Assembly: GCA_003136355.1 (NCBI GenBank)
Contig: PLED01000036.1
Span: 1 to 44,217 of the forward strand
DNA: 44,217 bases
Source: Vulcanimicrobiota bacterium
Lineage (GTDB): Bacteria > Vulcanimicrobiota > Vulcanimicrobiia > Vulcanimicrobiales > Vulcanimicrobiaceae
Reading direction: 5' to 3'
A program made the translations under genes and the position numbers. The notes beneath the pieces are model-generated. The model was not told the DNA's origin and did not search any database. It worked only from the letters and a program-made list of their open reading frames with translations. This document shows, in pieces, positions 8,523 through 16,610 of the stretch (positions within the stretch are counted from its first letter, which is position 1; each line of letters begins with the position of its first letter).

Positions 8523-9537
8523 ATCGTGTTTCGTAGCTGATGTTGAGGTCGGCTTTCGGTGCTTGCTGCAGTAACGTGCGAACGTTGAAGGCGGCCGCAA
8601 TGGTAATCGCGACCGCAAAGACGACCAGCGAGATGAAGGCAACAGCGTTAAGCGCCTGGATCGCGACTGCATAAGCGGGTGTGGCCGGTTGCGTTAGCGC
8701 GACGAGGGAATGCGACTGTAGGACGAGGCATGCACCGATTACCATCAACACGTTCGCGGTGAGGAGCGTTCCGGCTCTCAGTTTGGTCAGCGACGGAGAC
8801 AGCAACAATACGAAATCTTGCAGTACGATGAGAGCGGCGGCCAGGAAAGCCAACAGCACGAGCGGGTGCCAGGCCGGCGTGAACGCCAGCGGCGCGAGGG
8901 CCTTGCCGCCACCCGATGCGGTCATGATGTATCCGACGGCGTGCCGCAACGGAAGAAAATTCAGCAGCCAAAGCATGAACAAGATGTTTGCTAAGGCCTC
9001 GATCAACAGCGAAAAGCGAGGCACCTCGCCGTGTGTTGGGCGCGGGAGCGCTCGCGGATTCCACTTGTCGATGCCGAGTTTCGCCAACACGCTCGAACTC
9101 GAGCCCGTCCGTTCGAGCGCCACGAAAATACACGTCACGACGCCTAACACCAGAAAAATTGTAGGCCACATGACGGTGATATTGTTCAGAAATGCCGGCA
9201 GCGGAGCCGGCTTCAAGAGCGCCGCGATCAGCGCACCAAGAAGTTCGAGGGCCAGCGCTGCTGCTAACGCGATCCTGAGCGTATACCAGTAGAACGGGTA
9301 GATGTCGGGCCCGATAAGATATTGCGCCGGCTGGTACCGGCTCGCCACGATTTTCGGATGTCCGAACGCTTTAACGATCGCTGCTTCCTCGGACGCCGTC
9401 AACTGACGCCCGAGCTGCCGTTCGCGATCCTCGAATTGCGATTGAATTGCATCGGAGATTTCTGCGATAATGTCGTCCTGTTGCGCTGCCGGCAGATGGC
9501 GCCGCACTTCGTAGAGATAGCGGTCGAGAAGTTCCAC
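8515..9537 (-). CDS. HAAS-type membrane protein partnered with PadR
   Basis: 340 aa. The GTG at 9537 has AGGAGG ten bases upstream, inside the end of the padR gene; longer readings would overlap padR and give low-complexity Arg-rich sequence. Residues 1-75 form a charged helical domain (ELLDRYLYEVRRHLP, later AFGHPKIVASRY), the HAAS-like module found downstream of PadR regulators. The rest has about six transmembrane helices. Such pairs are thought to act in signalling or membrane-stress response, but no molecular role is established. It is co-transcribed with padR (5-base gap) and probably under PadR control. Confidence 0.8.
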   Translation of the reverse strand: MELLDRYLYEVRRHLPAAQQDDIIAEISDAIQSQFEDRERQLGRQLTASEEAAIVKAFGHPKIVASRYQPAQYLIGPDIYPFYWYTLRIALAAALALELLGALIAALLKPAPLPAFLNNITVMWPTIFLVLGVVTCIFVALERTGSSSSVLAKLGIDKWNPRALPRPTHGEVPRFSLLIEALANILFMLWLLNFLPLRHAVGYIMTASGGGKALAPLAFTPAWHPLVLLAFLAAALIVLQDFVLLLSPSLTKLRAGTLLTANVLMVIGACLVLQSHSLVALTQPATPAYAVAIQALNAVAFISLVVFAVAITIAAAFNVRTLLQQAPKADLNISYETRSN

Positions 9538-9542
9538 GACGG

Positions 9543-9881
9543 TTAGGCCTCCTGAATGATGCGGTTTAGCGAGTCGTTCAATTCTTTTAACTCGTCGAGC
9601 AGCGCGGCGAGAACGGGTTTTCCGGCCTTCGTGAGTCGGTAGAACCGTTTTTTTCGCCTGTTTTCTTCGCGCCACTCGCTCTGCAGAAGCCCTTGCGCTT
9701 CCAACCGCCGGAGCAGCGGATACAACGTCCCCTCGTCGATCGAAATGCCATACTCTTCGAGACGCGTGCGCAGCGTGTAGCCGTAACGCTCGTGCTTGAG
9801 CTCCGCGAGCACTGCCACGACAAGACACCCGCGCCTCAGTTCAAGGCGGAGGTTCTCGAACGGCGCAAGTTCAGACGCCAA
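9543..9881 (-). CDS. PadR family transcriptional regulator
   Basis: A 112-aa winged-helix repressor of the short PadR type. The core reads GCLVVAVLAELKHERYGYTL, then GISIDEGTLYPLLRRLEAQGLL (recognition helix), then the wing EWREENRRKKRFYRLTKAG, and ends in a C-terminal dimerisation helix. The TTG start is preceded by GAGGGA at a normal distance. The gene has a near-consensus promoter and a 7+7 inverted repeat overlapping its start region, which fits autorepression, as is usual in this family. It controls at least the downstream HAAS-type membrane gene. The inducer is unknown. Confidence 0.93.
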   Translation of the reverse strand: MASELAPFENLRLELRRGCLVVAVLAELKHERYGYTLRTRLEEYGISIDEGTLYPLLRRLEAQGLLQSEWREENRRKKRFYRLTKAGKPVLAALLDELKELNDSLNRIIQEA

Positions 9882-9896
9882 TCTTCCCTCGCGTCG

Positions 9897-9919
9897 TATA
9901 GTATGTCATACATACTGTA
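9897..9919. promoter_or_regulatory. Candidate PadR operator
   Basis: AGTATGT-CAT-ACATACT at 9900-9916 is a perfect 7-bp inverted repeat with a 3-bp spacer; two more outer base pairs match after one mismatch. It contains the ATGT/ACAT half-sites known for PadR-family operators. It abuts the -10 box of the padR promoter on the downstream side, so a bound dimer would cover the transcription start. Confidence 0.7.
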
Positions 9920-9944
9920 TAACACATAGTAAATAGAGCGTCAA
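9916..9944 (-). promoter_or_regulatory. Sigma-70-type promoter of padR operon
   Basis: On the minus strand TTGACG (9944-9939) is followed by a 17-base spacer and TATACA (9921-9916), close to the sigma-70 consensus. It lies 35-63 bases upstream of the padR start and overlaps the palindromic operator at its -10 end. Confidence 0.75.
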
Positions 9945-10004
9945 CCCCGGCCCGCCCAGGCAACCAGCGAAGTAATACGCGCGAGTGCTTCGAAATTGAG
10001 CCGC

Positions 10005-10667
10005 ATGAAACGCCATTTTCGCGCAGTTGCTTTTTGCGTCGCTTTTCTCGGGTGCGCCGTCCCGGCATATGCGGCAACGTGCGCTCCTGCGAAGCTCGTC
10101 CATATTGTCACGGTAAACGTCACGCCCGGCGTTCCGGCTGGGTACCCGTCGCAGCCGCTGAACATGTATCGTATTGGAAGCGATAAGATGCGTACGGAAG
10201 AAGCTCCAGATCTGCCTAACCGCATCCATGGCGTCGTCGTGACCGCCGAGCCGGATACCTGGATGGCCAATCTCTACGACCACACGGGCAAGCACATTAT
10301 CGATTCCGGGCCCACGTTTTTTGCGAAAGCGCCGATCGTTTATGGCCTGCCGGGATTTCCGCAGAAATTCATGGACTTGGAGTTCGGCTGCGAGGCAGAT
10401 TTTATCGCTGCGAATGCGCTTACGCCCTCGCGGTCAGAACAGATCGGGACGAGCCGTTACGACGTGTACCGCTCTGACGGCGGCACCGGCGTCGTTGAGA
10501 TACTCGAGCGCCCCGGAACAAGCACACCGGCCTTCGTGCGCTATTACCACGACGGCAAGCTCCTATTGGCCATTCGCTACGACTTGTACGCGACCGGCCT
10601 TCCCGACGATCCGAGTCTCTTTCTGCCGCCACCGGGCGTGCAGTATGAAGAGATCAAGCCGCGCTAG
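10005..10667 (+). CDS. Exported protein of unknown function
   Basis: 220 aa from the ATG at 10005; a TTG at 9996 would add three residues. Residues 1-23 are a signal peptide ending CAVPAYA before ATCAPA. The mature part contains an N-terminal beta-rich segment (VHIVTVNVTPG), GVVVTAEPDTWMANLYDHTGKHIIDSGP, two cysteines (in ATCAP and FGCEAD) that could form a disulfide, and a C-terminal beta-rich half with YYHDGKLLLAIRYDLY. The layout resembles a small periplasmic beta-sheet protein, and no family is recognised with confidence. It diverges from the padR promoter, so the 120-base gap holds both promoters. A short gap separates it from the next lipoprotein gene. Confidence 0.7.
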   Translation: MKRHFRAVAFCVAFLGCAVPAYAATCAPAKLVHIVTVNVTPGVPAGYPSQPLNMYRIGSDKMRTEEAPDLPNRIHGVVVTAEPDTWMANLYDHTGKHIIDSGPTFFAKAPIVYGLPGFPQKFMDLEFGCEADFIAANALTPSRSEQIGTSRYDVYRSDGGTGVVEILERPGTSTPAFVRYYHDGKLLLAIRYDLYATGLPDDPSLFLPPPGVQYEEIKPR

Positions 10668-10727
10668 TAATCTAAAACCAGTCACGTAATCCGCGTGTCG
10701 CGCGTTTTCTAACACGTGCGTTTTGCA

Positions 10728-11372
10728 ATGATATCGCTATGCTTGGCTCTCTGCGCCTGCAGTCACGGACAAAACCTTTCGATTCACCACCGCGCGAGCG
10801 GCATGGGAATGGACGCGTTCGGTCACACGCGGATGAGCGAAGAGCGCACTAGCCTCGACGAGCGCCAAACCACGCACATCGATCGGCTGATGCGTTACTT
10901 GCGAACGAGTCTGGTGAAATATCGCGACGTGCGCGCTGCCGAAGCTGCCGGGTACGTTCCCGAAGGGAAAGACGTGCCGGTCGGAGCGCTCAAACATTTT
11001 GTCAATGCCGGCAACCTTCCGGCTAACGCGCGCCATCTGGATCCCGACAAGCCAATGGCGCTGCTCTACCGCCGAACGTCGACCGGTTTCGAGCTTGCCG
11101 GCGTCATGTTTTCGGCGCCGATCAGCGCCTCGATGGACAATCTCGACCGCCGCATTCCTCTGGTGTTCGGGCACTGGCACTCGCATCGGAACATTTGTCA
11201 GCCCCATCCGGATCGACCGCTGACCCGGGAGGAGAGCCGCGAATTCGGTTTCAGCGGATCGATCAATACGCGCGCGGCGTGCGAAGCTGCCGGCGGCTTT
11301 TTCTTTGACAACGTCTTCGGCTGGATGGTTCACGTGTATCCGTTTGAGCGCGATGTTGCGAAGCAATTTTGA
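10728..11372 (+). CDS. His/Cys-rich lipoprotein, unknown
   Basis: 214 aa. The ATG at 10728 gives a short lipoprotein signal with lipobox LCAC; a GTG at 10716 is possible. The mature protein has a helical part (HIDRLMRYLRTSLVKYRDVRAAEAAGYVP) and a compact C-terminal domain. That domain has VFGHWHSHRNICQPHP, a cysteine in TRAACEAAGG and a terminal FGWMVHVYPFE. The H-W-H-x-H-x3-C cluster looks like a metal or heme site. I recognise the pattern as a conserved uncharacterised family but can assign no reaction. It would be anchored in a cell membrane facing the periplasm. Neighbours are other exported proteins. Confidence 0.72.
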   Translation: MISLCLALCACSHGQNLSIHHRASGMGMDAFGHTRMSEERTSLDERQTTHIDRLMRYLRTSLVKYRDVRAAEAAGYVPEGKDVPVGALKHFVNAGNLPANARHLDPDKPMALLYRRTSTGFELAGVMFSAPISASMDNLDRRIPLVFGHWHSHRNICQPHPDRPLTREESREFGFSGSINTRAACEAAGGFFFDNVFGWMVHVYPFERDVAKQF

Positions 11373-11453
11373 CCGAGTAGATTGCGTTCAGCCGGTCACA
11401 CGAAGTTACGCCGGCTCGTTCTGCATGCACTATTCTCGGACCGGAGGCTTCGC

Positions 11454-12887
11454 ATGCTACGCATCACATCGATCGCTCTTACACTCGCTGCGCTGCTCGT
11501 GCCCGCCGGGAACGCCGCAGCCGCGCCTCGCGAACGCACGAGCACGGTCGCGCAACGCGATCTCGTAAACCTCACCGTTTACAACGCCGGGACTGCACTC
11601 GTGCACGATCGGCGGCGCGTTTATCTGGTCGAAGGCTCCAACCGCATTGCGTGGCGTGACGTAAGTGCGCAAATGGATCCCACGAGCGCGTTGCTGGATT
11701 CGCTTGGATCCATGGGCGGCGTGAGCGTTACCGAGCAAAATTTCGATTACGATCTCTTCAATCCGTCCGCGCTCCTGGATCGGTATATCGGACACGACGT
11801 TATCGTCGTCCACGATCCGCGCTTTGCCGGCGAACGCGAGACGCGCGAAACCGCACGTGTCCTCAGCACCAGCGGCGGGATCGTGCTGCGGTACCGCAAC
11901 CGCATCGAAACCGAACTGCGCGGCCATATCGCCTATCCCGTTTCATCGAGCAATTTTCGCGACCGGCCGACGCTGGTATTGGACATGCAAAGCGCGCGCT
12001 CGGGTGCGCACACGCTCGATCTGAGCTATCTCACCGGCGGCTTGACATGGCGCGCAGACTATGTGGGTCTGCTCAGTTCCGACGAGCGAAGCTTGCAGCT
12101 CACGGGGCTCATTACGCTTTCGAACAACAGCGGGACCGGCTACGATAACGCCCGTTTACAGTTAGTGGCCGGCAACGTCAACATCATTCAGCCCCAAATG
12201 CTTCGTACGATCGCCAACGTTACGGCGCAAGCCGCGGGTAATCTCGTCCGGCCCGATACGTTTCGGCAGGAAAACTATTTTGAGTACCACTTGTACACCC
12301 TAAGCCGCCCAACGACCGTTTTAGACAAACAAACGAAACAGATTTCACTTTTGAGTGCGCGGGATATCCCGGTGCACAAGACATTGGAGTTGCGTGGCAC
12401 GCAAGATTACTATCGCAACGAAGACGCCGACCTGGGCGATCGACTCCCGGTTGGAGTCTATGTGACGTTCCAAAATCGCGGCGGCGATCTGGGGATCCCG
12501 TTGCCGGCCGGTATCGTGCGGCTCTATCAAAATGATTCGCACAATCTCTCGCAGCTGTTGGGGTCGGATCAAATCGGTCACACTCCACGGAACGAGTCCG
12601 TCCGTCTGCACCTCGGAGACTCGTTCGACGTAACGGCCCGCAAGCGGCAGACGAATTTCGAAGGCCACGACTGCTCGGATGATTCCTCGTACGAGATCAC
12701 GGTCTCGAACGGAAAGCAGGTTCCCCAAGACGTGCTCGTGGTCGAATCGATCCCCGGAACGTGGCAGATTCTCGCGGAGAATCTTACCCACGCCAAAATG
12801 TCGGCCTCGACCGCTACTTGGACCGTGCGCGTACCGGCCGACAGCCATGCGACGCTCACGTACACGGCGAGAAGCACGTGGTGCTAA
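11454..12887 (+). CDS. Exported DUF4139 domain protein
   Basis: 477 aa from the ATG at 11454, which has GGAGG at 11443-11447, six bases upstream. The signal peptide is MLRITSIALTLAALLVPAG with cleavage after AAA. The body is a long beta-rich DUF4139 protein: LTVYNAGTALVHDRRRV opens it, LDLSYLTGGLTWRADYVGLL is the signature block, and VVESIPGTWQIL with TYTARS close it. The usual N-terminal DUF4140 helical part is absent. A disordered insert around residues 245-262 carries LRTIANVT and AGNLVRP, also found in the TonB receptor of this window. Function of the family is unknown; a periplasmic or surface role is likely. Confidence 0.82.
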   Translation: MLRITSIALTLAALLVPAGNAAAAPRERTSTVAQRDLVNLTVYNAGTALVHDRRRVYLVEGSNRIAWRDVSAQMDPTSALLDSLGSMGGVSVTEQNFDYDLFNPSALLDRYIGHDVIVVHDPRFAGERETRETARVLSTSGGIVLRYRNRIETELRGHIAYPVSSSNFRDRPTLVLDMQSARSGAHTLDLSYLTGGLTWRADYVGLLSSDERSLQLTGLITLSNNSGTGYDNARLQLVAGNVNIIQPQMLRTIANVTAQAAGNLVRPDTFRQENYFEYHLYTLSRPTTVLDKQTKQISLLSARDIPVHKTLELRGTQDYYRNEDADLGDRLPVGVYVTFQNRGGDLGIPLPAGIVRLYQNDSHNLSQLLGSDQIGHTPRNESVRLHLGDSFDVTARKRQTNFEGHDCSDDSSYEITVSNGKQVPQDVLVVESIPGTWQILAENLTHAKMSASTATWTVRVPADSHATLTYTARSTWC

Positions 12888-12905
12888 AACGGGTATACCG
12901 CCGTT

Positions 12906-13118
12906 ATGGAAACGACGTATTACACATGTCTCAACCAGCACTGCGCTAAGCACCGCAACGTTTTCCTGGATGGCGATGCCGAGCACGAGCACTGCAAGCG
13001 CACCGTGCTGCGTTTCGATGAGGAAAGCAAGCGCCCAGTCTGGCTTCGTCTGGCGATACCGGTTGCCGTCACTGTGGCCGCGCTGGTTACGGTGCAAGTA
13101 ATCAGGCGCAGCGCGTAA
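12906..13118 (+). CDS. Small zinc-ribbon/transmembrane protein
   Basis: 70 aa. The N-terminal part has cysteines and histidines spaced YYTCLNQHCAKHRNVF and HEHCKRTVLRF, consistent with a small zinc-binding knuckle in the cytoplasm. Residues 46-64 form one transmembrane helix (WLRLAIPVAVTVAALVTVQV) and the protein ends RRSA. It lies 18 bases after the DUF4139 gene and 7 bases before the YihY gene, so it is probably in their operon. No function is assigned. Codon use and spacing favour a real gene despite its size. Confidence 0.65.
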   Translation: METTYYTCLNQHCAKHRNVFLDGDAEHEHCKRTVLRFDEESKRPVWLRLAIPVAVTVAALVTVQVIRRSA

Positions 13119-13125
13119 TGTCCGG

Positions 13126-13896
13126 TTGAAGATCCTTCGAAAGACGTTTGACAACTGGCGGCGGCACCGGATTTCCCGGTTGGCCGCCGCGCTTTCTTTT
13201 TACATGGTTTTCTCGCTGGCGCCGCTGCTGTTTATCATCATCGTGCTGGCCGGCACAGTGCTGGGCGCTCAACACACCGAGCATCTGGTGAAGAATCAGC
13301 TGCAAATGATGGTCGGCACCCAAGGCGCGCAGCTGGTCGACATGCTGGTTTCGGCATCATCCCATCGTACGAGTCCGGTAGCGTTACTTGTCGGCGGCGT
13401 GCTTGTCGTCGCATCCGCGTTCGGCATCTTTATGCAGGTTCAGGAAGCGCTCGACGAGATTTGGGAGATTCCCGAACGGCGCCGTGGCGGCTGGTGGGAA
13501 ACGATTGTCCTTCGTCTGCACGCGCTCGTGATCGTAGCCGCGCTGGCGGTTTTGGCAATGATATCGCTCGTCGTAGCCGACGCGGCCGGGATAAAGATGG
13601 GCATTTTTGTAAACATCCTTGCGCTCGTCTTATTCCTGACGCTCACCTATCGCGTGCTGCCTCAAACCGACGTCGGTTGGAAGAGTTCGGTTCTCGGCGC
13701 GGCGATTACCGGAGTCGTGCTGCTGCTGGGCGAAGCGGCGATCTCGATATATTTCACGCACGCGCGCCCGGCTTCGAGCTACGGAAGTGTCGGAGCGTTC
13801 ATCCTCGTACTCCTTTGGATCTATTATTCGGCGCAGCTGCTCTTGTTCGGGGCAGAACTCACGCGAACCGTCGAAACCACCTTAGCTAAACGCTAA
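13126..13896 (+). CDS. YihY/BrkB family membrane protein
   Basis: 256 aa with about six transmembrane helices. Family marks are [21 protein letters not shown] near the N-terminus, [22 protein letters not shown] in the loop, [18 protein letters not shown], and the final [21 protein letters not shown] with LLFGAELTR. The family was once mis-called ribonuclease BN; its role (possibly transport or envelope integrity) is unknown. The start is TTG at 13126, because no in-frame ATG precedes the first helix. The stop shares a CTAA quartet with the convergent MoaD-like gene. Confidence 0.9.
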   Translation: MKILRKTFDNWRRHRISRLAAALSFYMVFSLAPLLFIIIVLAGTVLGAQHTEHLVKNQLQMMVGTQGAQLVDMLVSASSHRTSPVALLVGGVLVVASAFGIFMQVQEALDEIWEIPERRRGGWWETIVLRLHALVIVAALAVLAMISLVVADAAGIKMGIFVNILALVLFLTLTYRVLPQTDVGWKSSVLGAAITGVVLLLGEAAISIYFTHARPASSYGSVGAFILVLLWIYYSAQLLLFGAELTRTVETTLAKR

Positions 13897-14189
13897 CCGC
13901 CGGCGATCGCACCGACGATCAGGAGCGGTTCGGTGCCGCTTGCGACAGATTCCGGCAGCGGCGCGTCGAGCGAATCGTGCGACAGATCTTTCTCGCAGGC
14001 AAAAAAGCGTATGTAGGGGCGGCGTTTCTTGGTGGTGTGATCGCGGATCGTGCCGCGCAGCGTCGGAAAACGCTGCTCGAGCGCGTCGACGACGGAGCGC
14101 TGCGTAATCTTTCCATCTACAGAAAGTTCGAGCTCGCCGCTGATCCGCGCGAGCGTGCGCAGATGCGCCGGCAGCACGACACGGATCAT
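13893..14189 (-). CDS. MoaD/ThiS family ubiquitin-like protein
   Basis: 98 aa beginning [19 protein letters not shown] at the ATG at 14189, which overlaps the stop of the BNR-repeat gene as ATGA. It has the beta-grasp pattern ([19 protein letters not shown]; then [11 protein letters not shown]) and ends [10 protein letters not shown], with a free C-terminal Gly-Gly as in MoaD, ThiS and other sulfur carriers. No MoaE, MoeB or ThiF-like E1 gene is nearby. It could carry sulfur for an unassigned pathway or be conjugated. Such small proteins are often encoded next to BNR/sialidase-like proteins, so the pairing is probably functional. The longer in-frame reading upstream is not supported. Confidence 0.85.
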   Translation of the reverse strand: MIRVVLPAHLRTLARISGELELSVDGKITQRSVVDALEQRFPTLRGTIRDHTTKKRRPYIRFFACEKDLSHDSLDAPLPESVASGTEPLLIVGAIAGG

Positions 14190-15301
14190 GCCAGCGTCTG
14201 CACCTCGACCGAAAGTACCGCCGGCAGATCGCGCACGATCGGCTTCCAGCTGTCGCCGGCGTCGGAAGAAGCGTAGACTTGGCCGCCGGTCGTTCCGAAA
14301 TAGACGCCGCACGAGTCGAGCGAGTCAACCGCCATCGCGTCGCGTAACACGTTGACGTAGCAATCCTTCTGCGGCAGACCGTTGGTGAGCGCTTCCCATT
14401 CGTGTCCGCCGCTGCGGCTGCGGTACACGCGCAGTTTTCCCTCCGGCGGAAAATGCTCGCTGTCGCTCTTGATGGGCACAACGTAAATCGTCTCCGGTTC
14501 GTGCGCGTGCACGTCGATGGGAAAACCGAAGTCGCTCGGCAGGTTGCCGCTGACTTCGGTCCACATCTCGCCAGCATTATCGCTGCGCAGTACGTCCCAG
14601 TGTTTCTGCATAAACAGAACATCGGGCCGCGACGGATGCATCGCGATGCGGTGTACGCAGTGTCCGACCTCTGCGGTGGGGTCGGGAATGAACTCCGAGC
14701 GCAGGCCTTGGTTGATCGGCTTCCACGTTTTGCCGGCATCGTCACTGCGAAACGCACCCGCTGCCGAGATCGCGACGAACATGCGCTGCGCATTCTTCGG
14801 GTCGAGCAATATCGTGTGCAGACACATGCCGCCCGCGCCCGGCTGCCAGGAGCTTCCGGTTTTGTGCTCGCGCAATCCGGAAAGCTCTTCCCAATTCTGC
14901 CCGGCGTCGGTCGTGCGGAAGAGCGCGGCATCTTCGACGCCGGCGTACACCGTGTCCGGATCGTTCAGCGACGGTTCGAAATGCCAAACGCGCTTGAATT
15001 CCCACGGGCGCGCTGTTCCGTCATACCACTGATGCGTTCCGGGTACGCCCGCGTACTCGAACTTGTTGCCGACGGGTTCCCACGTTTGGCCGCCGTCATT
15101 CGAGCGCTGCACGACTTGGCCGAACCAGCTGCTCGTTTGCGATGCGTACAAACGCTGCGGATCGGCCGGCGAGCCTTTCACGTGATAGATCTCCCAGCCT
15201 CCGAAATGCGGTCCGCTGACGTCCCAGTTTTCGCGTTTGCCGTCGGCGCTCAAAATGAAGGCGCCCTTACGCGTGCCGACCAAAACTCGAACGGAACTCA
15301 T
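14186..15301 (-). CDS. BNR/Asp-box repeat beta-propeller protein
   Basis: 371 aa without a signal peptide. At least six Asp-box-like repeats are visible: [54 protein letters not shown] and [11 protein letters not shown]. This is the six-bladed propeller pattern of sialidase/VPS10-like proteins. It is usually annotated exo-alpha-sialidase, but catalytic sialidase residues (the Arg triad, a Tyr/Glu pair) are not evident, so glycosidase activity is doubtful. It starts [17 protein letters not shown]. Its stop is fused to the MoaD-like start, so expression of the two is coupled, and the small protein may bind or modify it. Confidence 0.85.
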   Translation of the reverse strand: MSSVRVLVGTRKGAFILSADGKRENWDVSGPHFGGWEIYHVKGSPADPQRLYASQTSSWFGQVVQRSNDGGQTWEPVGNKFEYAGVPGTHQWYDGTARPWEFKRVWHFEPSLNDPDTVYAGVEDAALFRTTDAGQNWEELSGLREHKTGSSWQPGAGGMCLHTILLDPKNAQRMFVAISAAGAFRSDDAGKTWKPINQGLRSEFIPDPTAEVGHCVHRIAMHPSRPDVLFMQKHWDVLRSDNAGEMWTEVSGNLPSDFGFPIDVHAHEPETIYVVPIKSDSEHFPPEGKLRVYRSRSGGHEWEALTNGLPQKDCYVNVLRDAMAVDSLDSCGVYFGTTGGQVYASSDAGDSWKPIVRDLPAVLSVEVQTLA

Positions 15302-15350
15302 TGCTCACTCCTTATTGCGGGCTTCATACCTTTTCTTTCGGAGGTGTTTC

Positions 15351-15770
15351 GTGCCTTTCACCGTTCTGACGCTTTTCGCGGTTCTCGTTGCGTCCGCGCC
15401 GGCGGCAAACCCCTACGCGGGCTTCTCGTGCGTCACGCTGGCGCACCGGCAGAGCCTTCCCAGCGCTCCCGGCGTAACGTTCCGCGTGCTGAAGCAAACG
15501 TATTCGTCGACGTTCGCCGTTGTGAAACATCGCCACGAGTTCGGCGAGATTATGTACCTGCTCTCGGGGTCGGCTACAGACAACACCAACGGACGCAAAA
15601 CGGCGCTCACGGGCAATCGCGCGATCGTGATTCCCGCGGAAACCTATCATGCCATTACGCCGGGACCGAGGGGCGCCGTCCTGTTAGATATTCAGTTTTT
15701 GGATGCGAACCCGAAGACGCCGGGCTGGGAGCCGAAGGTCTACAAAGCTCCGGAACTCTGTAAGGACTAA
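15351..15770 (+). CDS. Exported cupin-domain protein
   Basis: 139 aa from a GTG at 15351 with GGAGG at 15340-15344. The signal peptide is VPFTVLTLFAVLVASAPAA. The cupin core follows: VVKHRHEFGEIMYLLSGSATD gives the first metal motif (His, His, Glu), and NRAIVIPAETYHAITPGP gives the second with one His. This is a small metal-binding beta barrel in the periplasm; sensor, binding protein or dioxygenase are all possible. It ends AYKAPELC-type with a lone cysteine near the terminus (YKAPELCKD). Its stop codon shares CTAA with the convergent HiPIP gene. Confidence 0.8.
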   Translation: MPFTVLTLFAVLVASAPAANPYAGFSCVTLAHRQSLPSAPGVTFRVLKQTYSSTFAVVKHRHEFGEIMYLLSGSATDNTNGRKTALTGNRAIVIPAETYHAITPGPRGAVLLDIQFLDANPKTPGWEPKVYKAPELCKD

Positions 15771-16033
15771 CGTTTCGCCCAGGCGATGCACCAGCCGTTG
15801 GGGCTGATCGTTCCGTGCACGATCGAGCATCCGTTCGGCTTTTTGAAGAACCGGCAGCCCGAGCATTTCTGACCCTGCGGGCCGGGCTTGTTTTGATACT
15901 TGAACTGCTTTTTGTTGTCGGCGGCGTCGGCAGCCGAAATGGTACCGGCCGCGAGCAGTCCGGCTAGGGCCGGAAGCACGACGAGCGTCTTGAGCGCTTC
16001 GCCGCGCGACAGTCTTTTGTTCTCGTGATCCAT
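15767..16033 (-). CDS. High-potential iron-sulfur protein (HiPIP)
   Basis: 88 aa from the ATG at 16033, which has GGAGGT about ten bases upstream; a longer ATG start at 16051 lies on top of that site. The signal segment is KRLSRGEALKTLVVLPALAGLL. The mature part has QFKYQNKPGPQGQKCSGCRFF, then NGCSIVHG and NGWCIAWAKR, giving the C-x2-C-x8-C-x12-C ligand set of a [4Fe-4S] HiPIP, a periplasmic electron carrier. HiPIPs normally use a twin-arginine signal; here the pair is split (KRLSR), so export by Tat is uncertain. It probably donates to or accepts from the nearby sulfur or heme enzymes. Confidence 0.88.
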   Translation of the reverse strand: MDHENKRLSRGEALKTLVVLPALAGLLAAGTISAADAADNKKQFKYQNKPGPQGQKCSGCRFFKKPNGCSIVHGTISPNGWCIAWAKR

Positions 16034-16118
16034 GGACGCATGTACCTCCATAGCGAAAAAGGCGGAGACCCGAATCTTGCTTAAGAGCGTGCCCGAAGAC
16101 CTTCCGGAGGCGTCAACG

Positions 16119-16601
16119 ATGTATAACGCTTACTTGCTGTTGAAGCTCGTCCACGTGATCGCGGTGGTCGCGTTTCTCGGCAATATCTCCACCGGACTTT
16201 TTTGGAAAGCCATCGCCGACCGGAGCGGCCGCCCCGATATCGCCGCGCATACCCTGCGCGGAATCATACTGAGCGACCGCCTGATCACTATTCCGTCGAT
16301 CATTTTGATTCTGATCGGCGGCTTCGGCGCGGCCTCAATTAGCGGCTGGACGATCCTCGGCACCGGATGGATTCTGTGGTCGCTGGTGCTCTTCATCATA
16401 GCCGGTGTCGCGTTCGTTCCGGTTTCGCGCGCGCAACGCGACCTTGCCGAACTCGCGTCGGCCGGCACGTCGCTCACGAGCGAGGCCTACCGCAAGCTGT
16501 CGCGCCGCTGGGAAATTTGGGGAACGGTTGCCCTCGTTACGCCGTTGCTCGCACTGGTTCTCATGATCACTAAACCCGCGCTCGTCGCATTTCACCGCTA
16601 G
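16119..16601 (+). CDS. DUF2269 family membrane protein
   Basis: 160 aa from the ATG at 16119, with GGAGG at 16106-16110 eight bases upstream. Four transmembrane helices: LKLVHVIAVVAFLGNISTG, ITIPSIILILIGGFGAA, WILWSLVLFIIAGVAFVPV and WGTVALVTPLLALVLMITK. The conserved first-helix histidine in KLVHV and the loop GRPDIAAHTLRG are family marks. DUF2269 proteins resemble heme-binding membrane redox proteins, but no reaction is known. The gene is 9 bases upstream of the rhodanese/persulfide dioxygenase fusion, which suggests a role in sulfide oxidation or quinone coupling. Confidence 0.8.
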   Translation: MYNAYLLLKLVHVIAVVAFLGNISTGLFWKAIADRSGRPDIAAHTLRGIILSDRLITIPSIILILIGGFGAASISGWTILGTGWILWSLVLFIIAGVAFVPVSRAQRDLAELASAGTSLTSEAYRKLSRRWEIWGTVALVTPLLALVLMITKPALVAFHR

Positions 16602-16610
16602 GAGCAGAGC

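Noticed and set aside
9538-9828. Upstream extension of the HAAS-type gene
   Set aside because: It would overlap padR in another frame and reads as Arg-rich noise; the GTG with AGGAGG at 9537 is better.
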